Of a DNA stretch of 64,000 bases, positions 1-9,149 are shown one piece after another. Each line of letters begins with the position of its first letter. Position 1 is the stretch's first letter. The notes beneath the pieces were generated by a model. That model worked only from the letters and a program-made list of their open reading frames with translations, had not been told where the DNA came from and searched no databases. This DNA comes from an uncultured Amylibacter sp. (GTDB lineage Bacteria; Pseudomonadota; Alphaproteobacteria; Rhodobacterales; Rhodobacteraceae), in contig CANMGS010000001.1 in NCBI GenBank assembly GCA_947497475.1, positions 868,001 to 932,000 of the forward strand, read 5' to 3'. The translations under genes and the position numbers were made by a program.

Positions 1-137
1 GTACCAATGGGCGTAATCCCATCGCCTTCGCCTTGTTTAACTGCGATACCGCCGCGGCCAATGGCGCAATGCAAATTCACACCGCGAAACCGTGCGCCCC
101 ATTTCGTGACAACCAAATCGTCAAAACGCGCATTCAT
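1..137 (-). CDS. L,D-transpeptidase family protein (N-terminal part, cut by window edge)
   Basis: Only the first 45 codons lie in the window. The translation begins [19 protein letters not shown] and continues through CAIGRGGI and [12 protein letters not shown], the pattern that opens the YkuD-type catalytic domain of short Rhodobacteraceae L,D-transpeptidases. Family members form 3-3 crosslinks in peptidoglycan or attach proteins to it. The catalytic His/Cys region lies beyond the left edge, so activity cannot be judged. The ATG overlaps the TGA stop of ribA by four bases (ATGA), which fixes the start and implies translational coupling behind ribA. No signal peptide is visible. Confidence 0.68.
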   Translation of the reverse strand, partial: MNARFDDLVVTKWGARFRGVNLHCAIGRGGIAVKQGEGDGITPIG

Positions 138-1222
138 AAAAGATGTCCGCTTTTGCTGGCTTTCGTCGCTAAATAATCCGCATTTAACGGATTCTCACCA
201 ACCTTAAGCTCTACACGCTCTGTCACTTCAACACCCGCATCGTTCATGCGCGCCACTTTATTCGGATTGTTCGTCATCAAACGTACAGAATTAAACCCAA
301 GCGACTTCAATATCTCTGCACCCAGCTTAAAGTCACGTTCATCATCCTCAAACCCCAAACGGTGGTTCGCTTCCACAGTATCAAACCCTTGGGATTGCAA
401 CGCATAGGCACGCATTTTATTAGCAAGCCCAATACCACGTCCTTCTTGGTTCATATATAGCAGTACACCTGCGCCTTCTGCAGCGATCTGTTGCATTGCT
501 GCATTCAACTGTGGACCACAATCGCATTTTAACGATCCAATAATATCACCTGTGAAACACGCAGAGTGCAAACGCGATAAAACAGGCTGATCCCGTTTTG
601 GGCTGCCAATCTCAATTGCATAATGCTCTGTACCGCCATCATCTGGGCGGAATACATGAACCTTAGACTGTTGTGACACCGCCAACGGTACATTCGCCGC
701 AGCAACCAATGCCAAAGGACTGCTTTTATGCAAACACGGCCCAATCGCTTTCAGGGATAAACGGTGCAGATATGGCAACGTGCTTGCTTGCTCTTCGGTA
801 ATCTTTACCAAAACTGCCGATGGCAACAAACGCGCCCATTTACAAATCATCAATGCAATACGGTGTGGCTCTGCTTCGCCTTCCCGAATGGGTGCAAAGG
901 GGCCTTTCATCGGATTCTGCAAATCATCGACAGGGTTTGCGACAGCATTCAACCACCCCAAATCACGATCTTTAGGCACAGCAATACGCGCCAAATCGCC
1001 ATCATACACCATTGCAGAGAGTGTTTTTGCCCGCCAATCCGTGATTGCCAGTTCCAAAGAATCATTAAAACCACGCAAATGCTTCAATCTATCCGCATGT
1101 AATGTTTCAACCGCAGCCGCCATCCATACAGATTCTCCGCTAGACAGCAAAATAGGCACGCCCATGCGTAAATCAGCCCGCATTCGGGCTATTTGTTCTT
1201 CGACTGTCAGTAGAATCGCCAT
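134..1222 (-). CDS. ribA: GTP cyclohydrolase II, long alphaproteobacterial form
   Basis: This enzyme opens GTP to 2,5-diamino-6-ribosylamino-4(3H)-pyrimidinone 5'-phosphate, the first step of riboflavin synthesis, in the cytoplasm. The C-terminal domain (about residues 185-362) has the zinc ligands C222, C233 and C235, with the same 11/2 spacing as E. coli RibA, and the motif NQEGRGIGL at 258-266. The first 180 residues sit where RibB lies in RibBA fusions but show no acidic DHBP-synthase loop, so they probably do not make DHBP. The frame is open 26 codons further upstream; I chose the ATG giving [10 protein letters not shown] (362 aa), which fits the family. It is divergent from the response-regulator gene. 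Confidence 0.92.
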   Translation of the reverse strand: MAILLTVEEQIARMRADLRMGVPILLSSGESVWMAAAVETLHADRLKHLRGFNDSLELAITDWRAKTLSAMVYDGDLARIAVPKDRDLGWLNAVANPVDDLQNPMKGPFAPIREGEAEPHRIALMICKWARLLPSAVLVKITEEQASTLPYLHRLSLKAIGPCLHKSSPLALVAAANVPLAVSQQSKVHVFRPDDGGTEHYAIEIGSPKRDQPVLSRLHSACFTGDIIGSLKCDCGPQLNAAMQQIAAEGAGVLLYMNQEGRGIGLANKMRAYALQSQGFDTVEANHRLGFEDDERDFKLGAEILKSLGFNSVRLMTNNPNKVARMNDAGVEVTERVELKVGENPLNADYLATKASKSGHLL

Positions 1223-1388
1223 AGTCGGGCCTTCAAAATTGTAACAAATCAGATGTTTTCTATATCCTGCATTATGGAAATATGAAACATTTCCCGTCAT
1301 TTCGACACGAGCCTGTGAGTTTTGTGATCCATCTGTTGCCGAAATTGTAAAAACAGCAGAGGTTTAGGGTAACAAATGGAGTGCTATC

Positions 1389-2075
1389 ATGAGCAACGTG
1401 AAAAAAATATTGATGGTTGATGACGATGATGACTTGCGCGAAGCGCTAGCGGATCAACTAGTTTTAACAGAAGATTTTGATGTCTTTGAAGCCGCAGACG
1501 GCGCTGGTGGTTTAGAAAAAGCCAAAGAAGCAATCTATGATCTTGTGATCCTAGATGTTGGTTTGCCTGACATGGATGGCCGTGAATTGTGCCGCTTAAT
1601 GCGCAAACAAGGCGTTAAATGTCCAATCGTGATGCTAACAGCGCACGATACAGACGCAGACACAATTTTGGGTCTGGATGCGGGTGCGAATGATTACATT
1701 TCAAAACCGTTCAAATTCCCAGTACTTCTGGCCCGTATCCGCGCACAATTGCGTCAACACGAGCAATCAGAAGATGCCGTATTCACGCTTGGACCATACA
1801 CGTTCAAACCTGCGTCAAAAATGTTGATCACTGAAGACGAAAAGAAAATCCGTCTAACAGAAAAAGAAACAAACATTTTGAAATTCCTATACCGCGCTCA
1901 AGATGGCGTAGTCGCTCGCGATGTGCTGTTGCACGAAGTGTGGGGTTATAATGCTGGTGTTACAACGCACACGTTGGAAACACACATCTACCGCTTGCGT
2001 CAAAAGATCGAACCCGATCCAAGCACAGCGCGCCTATTGGTCACTGAATCAGGTGGTTATCGCCTGGTCGCTTAA
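1389..2075 (+). CDS. OmpR/PhoB-family response regulator
   Basis: A two-domain DNA-binding response regulator of 228 aa. The receiver domain (about 5-120) has the acidic pocket D11-D12, phospho-acceptor D56 (in VILDVGLP), T84 and K106, so it should be phosphorylatable. The C-terminal winged helix (about 130-228) has the recognition-helix signature THTLETHIYRLRQKI. No histidine kinase lies alongside, so it is an orphan regulator. It resembles the CenR-like and other essential orphan regulators of alphaproteobacteria, but I cannot assign it to one. A strong terminator follows it and separates it from xth. Confidence 0.9.
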   Translation: MSNVKKILMVDDDDDLREALADQLVLTEDFDVFEAADGAGGLEKAKEAIYDLVILDVGLPDMDGRELCRLMRKQGVKCPIVMLTAHDTDADTILGLDAGANDYISKPFKFPVLLARIRAQLRQHEQSEDAVFTLGPYTFKPASKMLITEDEKKIRLTEKETNILKFLYRAQDGVVARDVLLHEVWGYNAGVTTHTLETHIYRLRQKIEPDPSTARLLVTESGGYRLVA

Positions 2076-2115
2076 AGAATTATCCCGAAGTCCTCCCAAG
2101 ACTTTTCCCTCGACT

Positions 2116-2142
2116 AGCCCGCCATTTTTGGCGGGCTTTTTT
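2116..2142 (+). terminator. Rho-independent terminator after the response regulator
   Basis: A perfect 9-bp stem (AGCCCGCCA with TGGCGGGCT, loop TTTT) is followed directly by a run of T. It lies 40 bases after the response-regulator stop and before xth. Confidence 0.85.
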
Positions 2143-2199
2143 CGCTTGAGCAATCAGCGCGTAAAAGCCATTATCAAACTTCAATTTCAGGGGATACTT

Positions 2200-2988
2200 A
2201 TGCCAGTCACAGTCTGTACATGGAACATCAATTCAGTCCGCCTTCGCGAGCCTATCGTTCTAAAACTTTTAGAAGAAGAAAAACCAGACGTTCTTTGCCT
2301 GCAAGAATGCAAATCCCCCGTTGATAAAATTCCAACAGCAGGTTTCGAAGCATTAGGTTACACCCACATGGTCGCCAATGGGCAAAAAGGGTACAACGGC
2401 GTTGCCATCCTATCCCGCATTCCGATGGTAGAACAACACCGCGAAGATTTCGCAAACCTTGAACATGCCCGTCATATTGCAGGCAAACTGGACAACGGCA
2501 TGACTATCCACAATTTCTATGTTCCCGCAGGCGGCGATGTTGCCGACCGCGAAGTGAACGAAAAATTTGGTCAAAAACTGGATTACCTCGCCGACATGCG
2601 CGACTGGTTCAAAACCAACACACCTGAAAAATCCGTCATGGTGGGCGATTTGAATATCGCCCCACGCGAAGATGACGTTTGGGACCATAAAAAGCTACTC
2701 AAAGTTGTCTCACACACCCCGATAGAGGTGGAAAAACTGGCCGAAACCCAAGCCGCAGGAAACTGGGTTGATGTCACACGCCAAGATATCACTGAAGGAA
2801 AGCTTTACACATGGTGGTCCTACCGTGCTCGCGATTGGGACACAGCCGACAAAGGTCGCCGTTTGGATCACATCTGGGCCACACCAGATATCTCCAACAC
2901 AGCCCATTCCAGCCGTGTATTACGCGATGCGCGTGGCTGGGAAAAACCCAGTGATCACGCACCGTTATTTGCAACCTTTGATATCTAA
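2200..2988 (+). CDS. xth: Exodeoxyribonuclease III
   Basis: This is an AP endonuclease and 3'-5' exonuclease of base-excision repair, 262 aa, close to the E. coli enzyme. The endonuclease/exonuclease/phosphatase fold is shown by TWNINSVR near the N terminus, LCLQECK (metal-binding Glu), GDLNIAP, RRLDHIW and the C-terminal catalytic SDHAP. The reading frame stays open far upstream into the response regulator, but MPVTVCTWNINS is the family start, and a purine-rich AGGGGA lies just before the ATG. It is a separate transcription unit after the terminator. Confidence 0.93.
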   Translation: MPVTVCTWNINSVRLREPIVLKLLEEEKPDVLCLQECKSPVDKIPTAGFEALGYTHMVANGQKGYNGVAILSRIPMVEQHREDFANLEHARHIAGKLDNGMTIHNFYVPAGGDVADREVNEKFGQKLDYLADMRDWFKTNTPEKSVMVGDLNIAPREDDVWDHKKLLKVVSHTPIEVEKLAETQAAGNWVDVTRQDITEGKLYTWWSYRARDWDTADKGRRLDHIWATPDISNTAHSSRVLRDARGWEKPSDHAPLFATFDI

Positions 2989-3051
2989 CTTGCCCCAACG
3001 CCCATAGATGACTACATCAAGGGCAACCAAAATTAAGAAACGGAGCATCCG

Positions 3052-3957
3052 ATGTTAGAACTTGGAAACGCACCTGCCGCAAACGGCGACCTGATCAAAG
3101 ACGTTAACGAAGATACATTCATGGAAGACGTGATTGAGGCCAGTAAGTCTCAACCTGTCATCGTGGATTTCTGGGCACCATGGTGTGGCCCCTGTAAAAC
3201 ACTGATTCCGAACCTAGAGGCAGAAGTGAAAGCCGCTGGCGGCAAAGTGAAAATGGTAAAGGTTGATATCGACCAAAACCAAATGCTTGCCAGCCAAATG
3301 CGCATTCAATCCGTCCCAGCCGTTTTCGCATTCGTCGATGGTCAACCTGTGGACGGTTTCATGGGCGCCAAAGCCCCATCCGAAATCAAAGCTTTCATCG
3401 ATAAATTGCTTGCTTCAACGGGCGAAGATGGCGGCTTAGAAGAAGCTGTCGCCATGGCCGAAGAGATGTTAGAACAAGGCTCTACAAACGATGCTGCTGA
3501 TACATTCTTAGCCATCCTTGGCGAAGACCGTCAAAACGTTGGCGCTTTCGCAGGCTACGTCAAAGCCCAAATCGCCTTAGGCAATATTGAACAAGCACAA
3601 GAATACCTGAACGCGGCCCCTGATGAAATCAAAGACGATCCCGCTATTTTGGCTGTGATTGCACAGGTTGAAATCGCTGGCATGGCCTCAGACGCAGGTG
3701 AAACAGGCGAATTAAAAGCAAAACTCGAAGCCAACCCAGACGATCACCAAGCTCGCTTTGATCTGGCTATGGCAGAGCTGGCTGCAAACGATTCAGCCGC
3801 TGCCGTAGATACACTACTAGATCTATTCAAACGCGATGCCGAATGGAACGAAGGTGCTGCCAAAGAACAACTGTTCAAAATCTTCGACGCCCTTGGCGCC
3901 AAAGACCCAATCGCACAGGCAGGGCGCCGTAAATTATCGTCCATTATATTTGCCTAA
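3052..3957 (+). CDS. Thioredoxin-domain co-chaperone, YbbN/CnoX type
   Basis: This 301-aa protein has an N-terminal thioredoxin domain (about 15-120) with WCGPC (C45 and C48) and the cis-Pro loop SVPAVFAF. A helical TPR-like tail follows (about 130-300), with repeated A/L-rich helices. That architecture is YbbN/CnoX, which holds unfolding or oxidised proteins and passes them to GroEL or DnaK. E. coli CnoX lacks an active CxxC pair; this one keeps it, as in Caulobacter, so it probably also has reductase activity (inference). The LON-substrate-domain gene follows after 17 bases, suggesting a protein-quality-control operon. Confidence 0.9.
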   Translation: MLELGNAPAANGDLIKDVNEDTFMEDVIEASKSQPVIVDFWAPWCGPCKTLIPNLEAEVKAAGGKVKMVKVDIDQNQMLASQMRIQSVPAVFAFVDGQPVDGFMGAKAPSEIKAFIDKLLASTGEDGGLEEAVAMAEEMLEQGSTNDAADTFLAILGEDRQNVGAFAGYVKAQIALGNIEQAQEYLNAAPDEIKDDPAILAVIAQVEIAGMASDAGETGELKAKLEANPDDHQARFDLAMAELAANDSAAAVDTLLDLFKRDAEWNEGAAKEQLFKIFDALGAKDPIAQAGRRKLSSIIFA

Positions 3958-3974
3958 ACGCAGGACAGACCTAA

Positions 3975-4634
3975 ATGAAGCAAATGAACACTCTTTCTGA
4001 TCTACCCGCTTCAATCCCCGTCTTTCCTTTGACTGGCGCGCTGGTTTTACCCCGCGCCCGTCTGCCGCTGAACATCTTTGAACCACGCTATTTGCAGATG
4101 GTGGATGACGCATTGAAAACAGATCACCGCCTGATCGGTATGATCCAAAAACGTGACGCCCCAAATGACATCAGCAACCCACCCTTGCACCAAATTGGCT
4201 GCGCAGGCCGCATCACATCGTTTACAGAAACCGATGATGGCCGCTATCTAATTTCTATCAATGGCGTCAGCCGTTACCGCATCAAAGAAACGCACACAGG
4301 GTTCACACCTTACATTAAGGCTGATGTTGATTGGGCCCCATTTGAACGTGACCTAGGCGACGAAGAGGCGGATGAAACATTCGACCGCGAAGCCTTTTTA
4401 GAAAAGCTACATGCCTATTTCGAAGTCCATGAATTACAAACGGACTGGGACAGCTTAAAAGATGCCAACCAAGAGTTGCTGATCAATTCTCTGTCTATGA
4501 TGTGCCCTTTCGATCCAGAAGAACGCCAAGCCTTACTTGAATCGCCTTGTCTAAAAACGCGGCGTGAAACTGTTTCCACTTTGATGGAGTTTTCTCTACG
4601 CTCCAACCGCGATGACAGTGGACAAGTACAATGA
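3975..4634 (+). CDS. LON peptidase substrate-binding-domain protein
   Basis: A 219-aa cytoplasmic protein that consists of the N-terminal domain of Lon without the AAA or protease parts. The family opening [20 protein letters not shown] and the following [11 protein letters not shown] are clear. Stand-alone LON_SB proteins are widespread in alphaproteobacteria and lack an established function; a role in substrate recognition is inferred from the domain. Its place between the CnoX-like thioredoxin and the Trm112-like gene (ATGA overlap) is a common alphaproteobacterial order. A second in-frame ATG lies three codons downstream. Confidence 0.87.
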   Translation: MKQMNTLSDLPASIPVFPLTGALVLPRARLPLNIFEPRYLQMVDDALKTDHRLIGMIQKRDAPNDISNPPLHQIGCAGRITSFTETDDGRYLISINGVSRYRIKETHTGFTPYIKADVDWAPFERDLGDEEADETFDREAFLEKLHAYFEVHELQTDWDSLKDANQELLINSLSMMCPFDPEERQALLESPCLKTRRETVSTLMEFSLRSNRDDSGQVQ

Positions 4635-4813
4635 GCGAACCATGCAAACCTGATGGTAAAATGTTAGAAGCATTGATGTGCCCCATCACACACGGCCCAT
4701 TGGAATATGACGCAGAAAAAAACGAGTTGATCTCTAAAAGCGCAAAATGCGCTTTTCCAATCCGCAGCGGCATCCCAATCATGCTCGCCGCCGAAGCCCG
4801 CGTACTGGATTAA
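4631..4813 (+). CDS. Trm112-family small zinc-ribbon-like protein
   Basis: A 60-aa protein of the Trm112/YcaR family, with [17 protein letters not shown] followed by the conserved [11 protein letters not shown]. Family members activate methyltransferases in eukaryotes; the bacterial role is poorly defined. Only some of the zinc Cys positions are kept (MCPIT, AKCAFP), as in many bacterial members. The ATG overlaps the stop of the LON-domain gene (ATGA), so the two are coupled. Confidence 0.85.
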   Translation: MSEPCKPDGKMLEALMCPITHGPLEYDAEKNELISKSAKCAFPIRSGIPIMLAAEARVLD

Positions 4814-4871
4814 ATTGCTTTAGATTTCAGACTGCGTAATATGCTTTCATCAAAGATATAGGTGACCGCGT

Positions 4872-6059
4872 ATGACAAAAGCCAAACTGTACTTTTCCAA
4901 AGCAGAGTTTTCCGATCGCATCGCAAAAACACGTCGTTCTATGCAGGAACGCGGTCTAGAGCTGCTCATTGTCTCTGATCCATCCAACATGAACTGGCTT
5001 ACAGGCTATGACGGTTGGTCATTTTACGTTCATCAATGCGTACTACTCGGTCTAGATGGCGACCCTGTTTGGTTTGGCCGTGGGATGGACAGAAAAGGCG
5101 CTGTTCGCAGGTGCTTTATGGGAACCGATGACATGATTGGGTACCCAGATCATTACGTTCAATCCACCGAACGCCACCCAATGGATTACCTATCAACCCA
5201 AATCATTGATCGTGGCTGGGGCAAAGCGCGCATCGGTGTTGAAATGGACAACTATTGGTTCTCCGCTGCCGCATATGCATCTTTGCAAGCAAACCTTCCC
5301 AATGCACAGTTTTCCGACGCAACTGCTTTGGTAAACTGGCAGCGCGCTGTGAAATCTGAACAAGAACTCGATTACATGCGCACTGCAGGTAAAATCGTTG
5401 AACGTATGCACAACCGTATTTTTGATAAAATCGAACCGGGCATGCGCAAATGTGATCTTGTTGCTGACATATATGATGCATCGTTACGCTATGATGAAAC
5501 CATTGGCGCAGGTGGCGATTACCCAGGAATTGTTCCCCTGCTTCCCTCTGGCGAAGATGCGTCCGCTTCTCATCTGACATGGGATGATGAACCCATGAAA
5601 TCTGGCGAAGGCACATTTTTTGAAATCGGCGGCGTCTACAGACGCTATCATTGTCCCCTGTCGCGCACAGTTTTCTTAGGCAAACCAACCCAAACATTCA
5701 TAGACGCTGAAAAAGCCGTTTTAGAGGGCATGGAAGCAGGCCTTGAAATGGCCAAAGCAGGCAACCACTGCGAAGACATCGCATTGGCCTTTTTCAAGGT
5801 TCTGAAAAAATACGGAATCGAAAAAGACAGCCGCACAGGATATTCGATCGGCGCCGCCTATCCCCCCGATTGGGGCGAACACACAATGTCCCTGCGCGCA
5901 GGTGACAAAACCGTTTTACGCGAAAACATGACATTCCATTTCATGACAGGATTATGGGCAGACGACTGGGGTTTTGAAATCACCGAAAGTATTAGGATTG
6001 GGGAAAACAATCCTGAGTGTCTGGCGAATGTGCCACGTAAGATGTTTGTTAAAGACTAA
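4872..6059 (+). CDS. M24-fold hydrolase, ectoine hydrolase (DoeA/EutD)-like
   Basis: A 395-aa two-domain creatinase/prolidase-fold protein: an N-terminal domain (about 1-155) and a pita-bread domain (160-390). Segments such as NWLTGYDGWSFYVHQ and GYPDHYVQSTERHPMDY resemble ectoine hydrolase DoeA/EutD, which opens the ectoine ring to N-acetyl-diaminobutyrate. The usual metal ligands are replaced: the first Asp is Glu (FEIGG), the second Asp is Pro (HCPLSRT), the His position reads TGYSIG, and the last Glu pair reads FHFMTG and EITES. This is the metal-free creatinase-like situation. No doeB/eutE, ectoine transporter or ectoine regulator is adjacent, so the substrate is less certain than the fold. 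Confidence 0.7.
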   Translation: MTKAKLYFSKAEFSDRIAKTRRSMQERGLELLIVSDPSNMNWLTGYDGWSFYVHQCVLLGLDGDPVWFGRGMDRKGAVRRCFMGTDDMIGYPDHYVQSTERHPMDYLSTQIIDRGWGKARIGVEMDNYWFSAAAYASLQANLPNAQFSDATALVNWQRAVKSEQELDYMRTAGKIVERMHNRIFDKIEPGMRKCDLVADIYDASLRYDETIGAGGDYPGIVPLLPSGEDASASHLTWDDEPMKSGEGTFFEIGGVYRRYHCPLSRTVFLGKPTQTFIDAEKAVLEGMEAGLEMAKAGNHCEDIALAFFKVLKKYGIEKDSRTGYSIGAAYPPDWGEHTMSLRAGDKTVLRENMTFHFMTGLWADDWGFEITESIRIGENNPECLANVPRKMFVKD

Positions 6060-6112
6060 ACCTTTAAAGTCTAAAATTTGACGATTTAGAGGACAAATGC
6101 TACGATTTAAGA

Positions 6113-6289
6113 ATGATGGATTATAACATTATACTTATTTTAGCAGTCATTGGGCTATTCTTATGGTTAATCGGCTCACATGACCGAGACAACAGAACTA
6201 AAGATGAAAGTCGTAGTATTGGTCAGAAGAAAAAAGATCTCGCTGAAGAATTAGAACGTGGTTCTTGCAATCCATCTGGGGGTCTTTAA
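6113..6289 (+). CDS. Putative single-pass membrane microprotein, 58 aa
   Basis: A 58-codon frame starting ATG ATG GAT TAT. Residues 4-21 (YNIILILAVIGLFLWLIG) form one clear transmembrane helix, followed by a charged tail rich in D, R, K and E (about 23-50). It lies 53 bases after the M24 gene on the same strand, in a 328-bp stretch otherwise free of genes. No good Shine-Dalgarno is visible and I do not recognise a family. The helix followed by a hydrophilic tail argues for a real small protein, but this is weak evidence. Confidence 0.42.
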   Translation: MMDYNIILILAVIGLFLWLIGSHDRDNRTKDESRSIGQKKKDLAEELERGSCNPSGGL

Positions 6290-6359
6290 AGCAACGTCAC
6301 AGTCGAATGTTTTATGGTGTGAAAATCACAAAAATATTTATTATCAATACCTTAGAATA

Positions 6360-6377
6360 ATGTCCCAACCGGGACAT
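6360..6377 (-). terminator. Hairpin downstream of the ubiH-like gene
   Basis: A perfect 7-bp stem (ATGTCCC with GGGACAT, 4-base loop) lies 10 bases beyond the ubiH-like stop. No T-run follows directly on that strand, so it may be a 3' stabilising hairpin and not an intrinsic terminator. Confidence 0.3.
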
Positions 6378-6387
6378 CTCTACAAAA

Positions 6388-7614
6388 TCAAACGATCCGA
6401 CCCTGCAACATCTTCGGCAAATCCCCCGTCAGACCAGCGGCCTGACGCATAAATCCGCGGCGCATCGCAGGGTTTGAATTCACGAAACCCAGCCCCAAAT
6501 CACGCACCGTCCGCAGCAATGGATTGTCATTCGAAAACAACCGATTGATCCCATCTGTCGCCGCAGCCAATCCAGCCGTATCAAAGCGACGCCATTGCTG
6601 GAATCTTTGCAAAACATTCAACGCGCCGATGTCCTCACCCCGACGCATCGCATCGGCCAACACCTCAACCAGTGCCGCAATATCGCGCAGTCCAAGGTTC
6701 AAACCCTGCCCCGCCAACGGATGCACACCATGCGCCGCATCGCCCACCAACGCCAAACGATGATCGACGAACCGATCCGCCAAGCTTAGGCCAAGTGGAT
6801 AAGAATACCGCCCACCTGCCAATGAAATCTCGCCAAGAAAATCACCAAAACACGGGCGCAGACAATCCAGATAATCCGCGTCATTCATCGCAGAAATCTC
6901 TGCCGCACGTTCCGTACTTTCTGTCCAAACAATCGATGACACATTTCCATTCAACGGCAATATCGCTAGAGGTCCCGCAGGCATAAAAAACTGATGTGCC
7001 GTGTTGTCATGTGGCTTTTCATGCGCGACTGCACACACAAGACTGGTCTGATCATACCCCCAGCCTTTGCGCCCAATACCAGCGCGTGTTGCTACTTGGC
7101 TAGATCGCCCATCGCAGCCAACCAACAGTTTCGCATGCAAGACCTGACCGCTTTCAAGCGTCACAGAAACACCGCCAGCATCAATCTGTTGATCAACAAC
7201 TTTAGTGCTTTCCATGTGTGTGATTGTAGGCGTATCGCCAATCGCTTTTAACAAAGCCTGACGCAAATATCGATCTTCCAGCATATGCCCCATTGGGCCT
7301 TCTTCCAGCTCGTTATGATCGAAATGCACGAACCAAGGAGCAGCACCTTCGCCAGCGCGCCCATCACTGACTTTGATGTCCAACATAGGACAGCTTTTAT
7401 CTGCAACTTCGCCCCAAAGCCCCAAAACATTCAGCATGTTTTTAGACGTCAGCGCCAAAGCATAACTGCGCCCATCAAAGGTATCAGAGGCCAAAGTTGA
7501 ACTGTCCATCGCATCAATCAAAATCACGTCTTGCCCAATCTGAGCTAGCGCCAATGCAGTGGTGCAGCCATTCAGGCCACCACCAACAATGATGATATCT
7601 GTATCGTGTGTCAT
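6388..7614 (-). CDS. ubiH: UbiH/UbiF/COQ6-family FAD-dependent ubiquinone hydroxylase
   Basis: A flavin monooxygenase of 408 aa that adds a ring hydroxyl during ubiquinone synthesis, at the inner face of the cytoplasmic membrane. Visible motifs are the Rossmann FAD loop IIIVGGGLNGC near residue 10, the central VGCDGRSS (DG motif), and the second FAD motif LVGDAAHGVHPLAGQGLNLG, which is diagnostic for the UbiH/COQ6 group. Which ring position it hydroxylates (UbiH, UbiF or the broad UbiL/UbiM types of alphaproteobacteria) cannot be told from sequence alone. It is monocistronic and divergent from the amidase gene. Confidence 0.83.
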   Translation of the reverse strand: MTHDTDIIIVGGGLNGCTTALALAQIGQDVILIDAMDSSTLASDTFDGRSYALALTSKNMLNVLGLWGEVADKSCPMLDIKVSDGRAGEGAAPWFVHFDHNELEEGPMGHMLEDRYLRQALLKAIGDTPTITHMESTKVVDQQIDAGGVSVTLESGQVLHAKLLVGCDGRSSQVATRAGIGRKGWGYDQTSLVCAVAHEKPHDNTAHQFFMPAGPLAILPLNGNVSSIVWTESTERAAEISAMNDADYLDCLRPCFGDFLGEISLAGGRYSYPLGLSLADRFVDHRLALVGDAAHGVHPLAGQGLNLGLRDIAALVEVLADAMRRGEDIGALNVLQRFQQWRRFDTAGLAAATDGINRLFSNDNPLLRTVRDLGLGFVNSNPAMRRGFMRQAAGLTGDLPKMLQGRIV

Positions 7615-7692
7615 GCTTTTGAATATGAACTTAAAACATGGATTGTCCAGCCGACAATGCGTCGCTAGGCTGCGTCAAAAAAGGAGTGCATT

Positions 7693-9024
7693 ATGTCAAA
7701 CGATCTACTTACAAAAACCGCCAGCGATTTGGGTCGTATGATCAATGCAAAAGAGGTCAGTCCAACGGAAGTGACCAAAGCGTTCCTTTCAGAGATGGAT
7801 AAAAGCCCGCTCACAGAACGCATTTATGCGCGCACCACACCAGAGCGCGCATTATCAGAAGCCAAAGCAGCAACAGATCGCGCCCAAAACGGCACACGTA
7901 TTGGCCCATTAGATGGCGTTCCAATTTCATGGAAAGATTTGTTTGATACCGCTGGCACAGCCACCGAAGCTGGATCAAAATTACTGGATGGTCGCACGCC
8001 AACGGCAGATGCCACAGTTTTAAAAAACGCAACACTTGGCGGGCTGGTTTGCTTGGGCAAAACCCACATGTCTGAGCTGGCGTTTTCTGGTCTTGGCGTA
8101 AATCCAATCACACGTACCCCGCCCTGTGTAAACGATCTTGATGCAGCGCCTGGTGGTTCGTCCTCTGGCTCTGCCACATCTGTTGCATTCAATCTGGCCC
8201 CTGCCAGTGTTGGCTCTGATACGGGCGGTTCTGTTCGTATTCCTTCTGCATGGAATGACTTGGTCGGCCTGAAAACCACGCACGGCTTACTGCCCACAAC
8301 CGGCTCCGTTCCCTTATGTTCAAAATTCGATACAGTCGGCCCAATGTGCCGATCCGTTGAGGATACCGCCAACTTATTCGCAGCACTTGCAGGTGAAAAA
8401 CCAATGCAACTGATCCAATCAGATTTGAAAGGTAAACGTTTCGCAATCTGCATGACAGCCACTTTGGATGATATGGAACCAGAACCAAAACGTGCATTTG
8501 AAAAGAACATCGAAACATTAAAAGCCGCTGGTGCAATCATTGAGGAATTAGAAATACCAGAGGTTGCGCAAGCCCTGCCAATCACCAGTTGCGTCTATAC
8601 AACCGAAGCTTATGCACACTGGGGCGAAACCATCGAAGACAACCCAAGTGTAATGTTCTCCGAAATCGAAGATCGTTTCAAACTGGGCAAAGGTTTCTCT
8701 GGCGTCGAATATGTGCGCTCATGGCAAAAACTGGACGCATTACGGGCAAGCTATGTTGAACGTATCGCTGGATATGATGGCGTTTTGATGCCAACAACAT
8801 GCGTAATGCCATCCAATATCGAACGGCTTGAAACAGACAGCGATTATTACGTACACGTCAATTTAATGGCTCTGCGAAACACCAGAATTGCCAATTTATT
8901 GGGTCTATGCGCCATTACATTGCCCTCTGGAACGCCGTCTTGTGGGCTTATGATCTGTGGAAAACCGCTTCAAGAACGTGAAATCCTAACAATTTCTGCG
9001 CAAATCGAGCCTATTTTGACGTGA
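7693..9024 (+). CDS. Amidase-signature family amidase
   Basis: A 443-aa amidase-signature hydrolase with the full Ser-cisSer-Lys triad: K81 in PISWKDLF, the cis-Ser within GGSSSGSA (155-161), and the nucleophile S180 in GSDTGGSVRIP. The GatA subunit of amidotransferase also belongs to this fold, but no gatB or gatC is adjacent and the C-terminal third is not GatA-like, so a free-standing amidase acting on small amides is likelier. The substrate is unknown. An AAGGAG stretch lies just upstream of the ATG. Confidence 0.87.
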   Translation: MSNDLLTKTASDLGRMINAKEVSPTEVTKAFLSEMDKSPLTERIYARTTPERALSEAKAATDRAQNGTRIGPLDGVPISWKDLFDTAGTATEAGSKLLDGRTPTADATVLKNATLGGLVCLGKTHMSELAFSGLGVNPITRTPPCVNDLDAAPGGSSSGSATSVAFNLAPASVGSDTGGSVRIPSAWNDLVGLKTTHGLLPTTGSVPLCSKFDTVGPMCRSVEDTANLFAALAGEKPMQLIQSDLKGKRFAICMTATLDDMEPEPKRAFEKNIETLKAAGAIIEELEIPEVAQALPITSCVYTTEAYAHWGETIEDNPSVMFSEIEDRFKLGKGFSGVEYVRSWQKLDALRASYVERIAGYDGVLMPTTCVMPSNIERLETDSDYYVHVNLMALRNTRIANLLGLCAITLPSGTPSCGLMICGKPLQEREILTISAQIEPILT

Positions 9025-9149
9025 TTTACCCAGCCTAGACAAATAAGCCACAACACATAACCAGATTACAAAAAACCTTTGTAACAAGGCTGCTTATTAG
9101 CTAAACTGAATGCAAATGGGACGATTAGATCCCTAAGAATGAGGCAGAC

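Noticed and set aside
7824..8585. A 253-codon open frame antisense to the amidase gene
   Set aside because: It lacks family motifs, and the amidase on the other strand has a complete catalytic triad; the antisense frame follows from codon bias.
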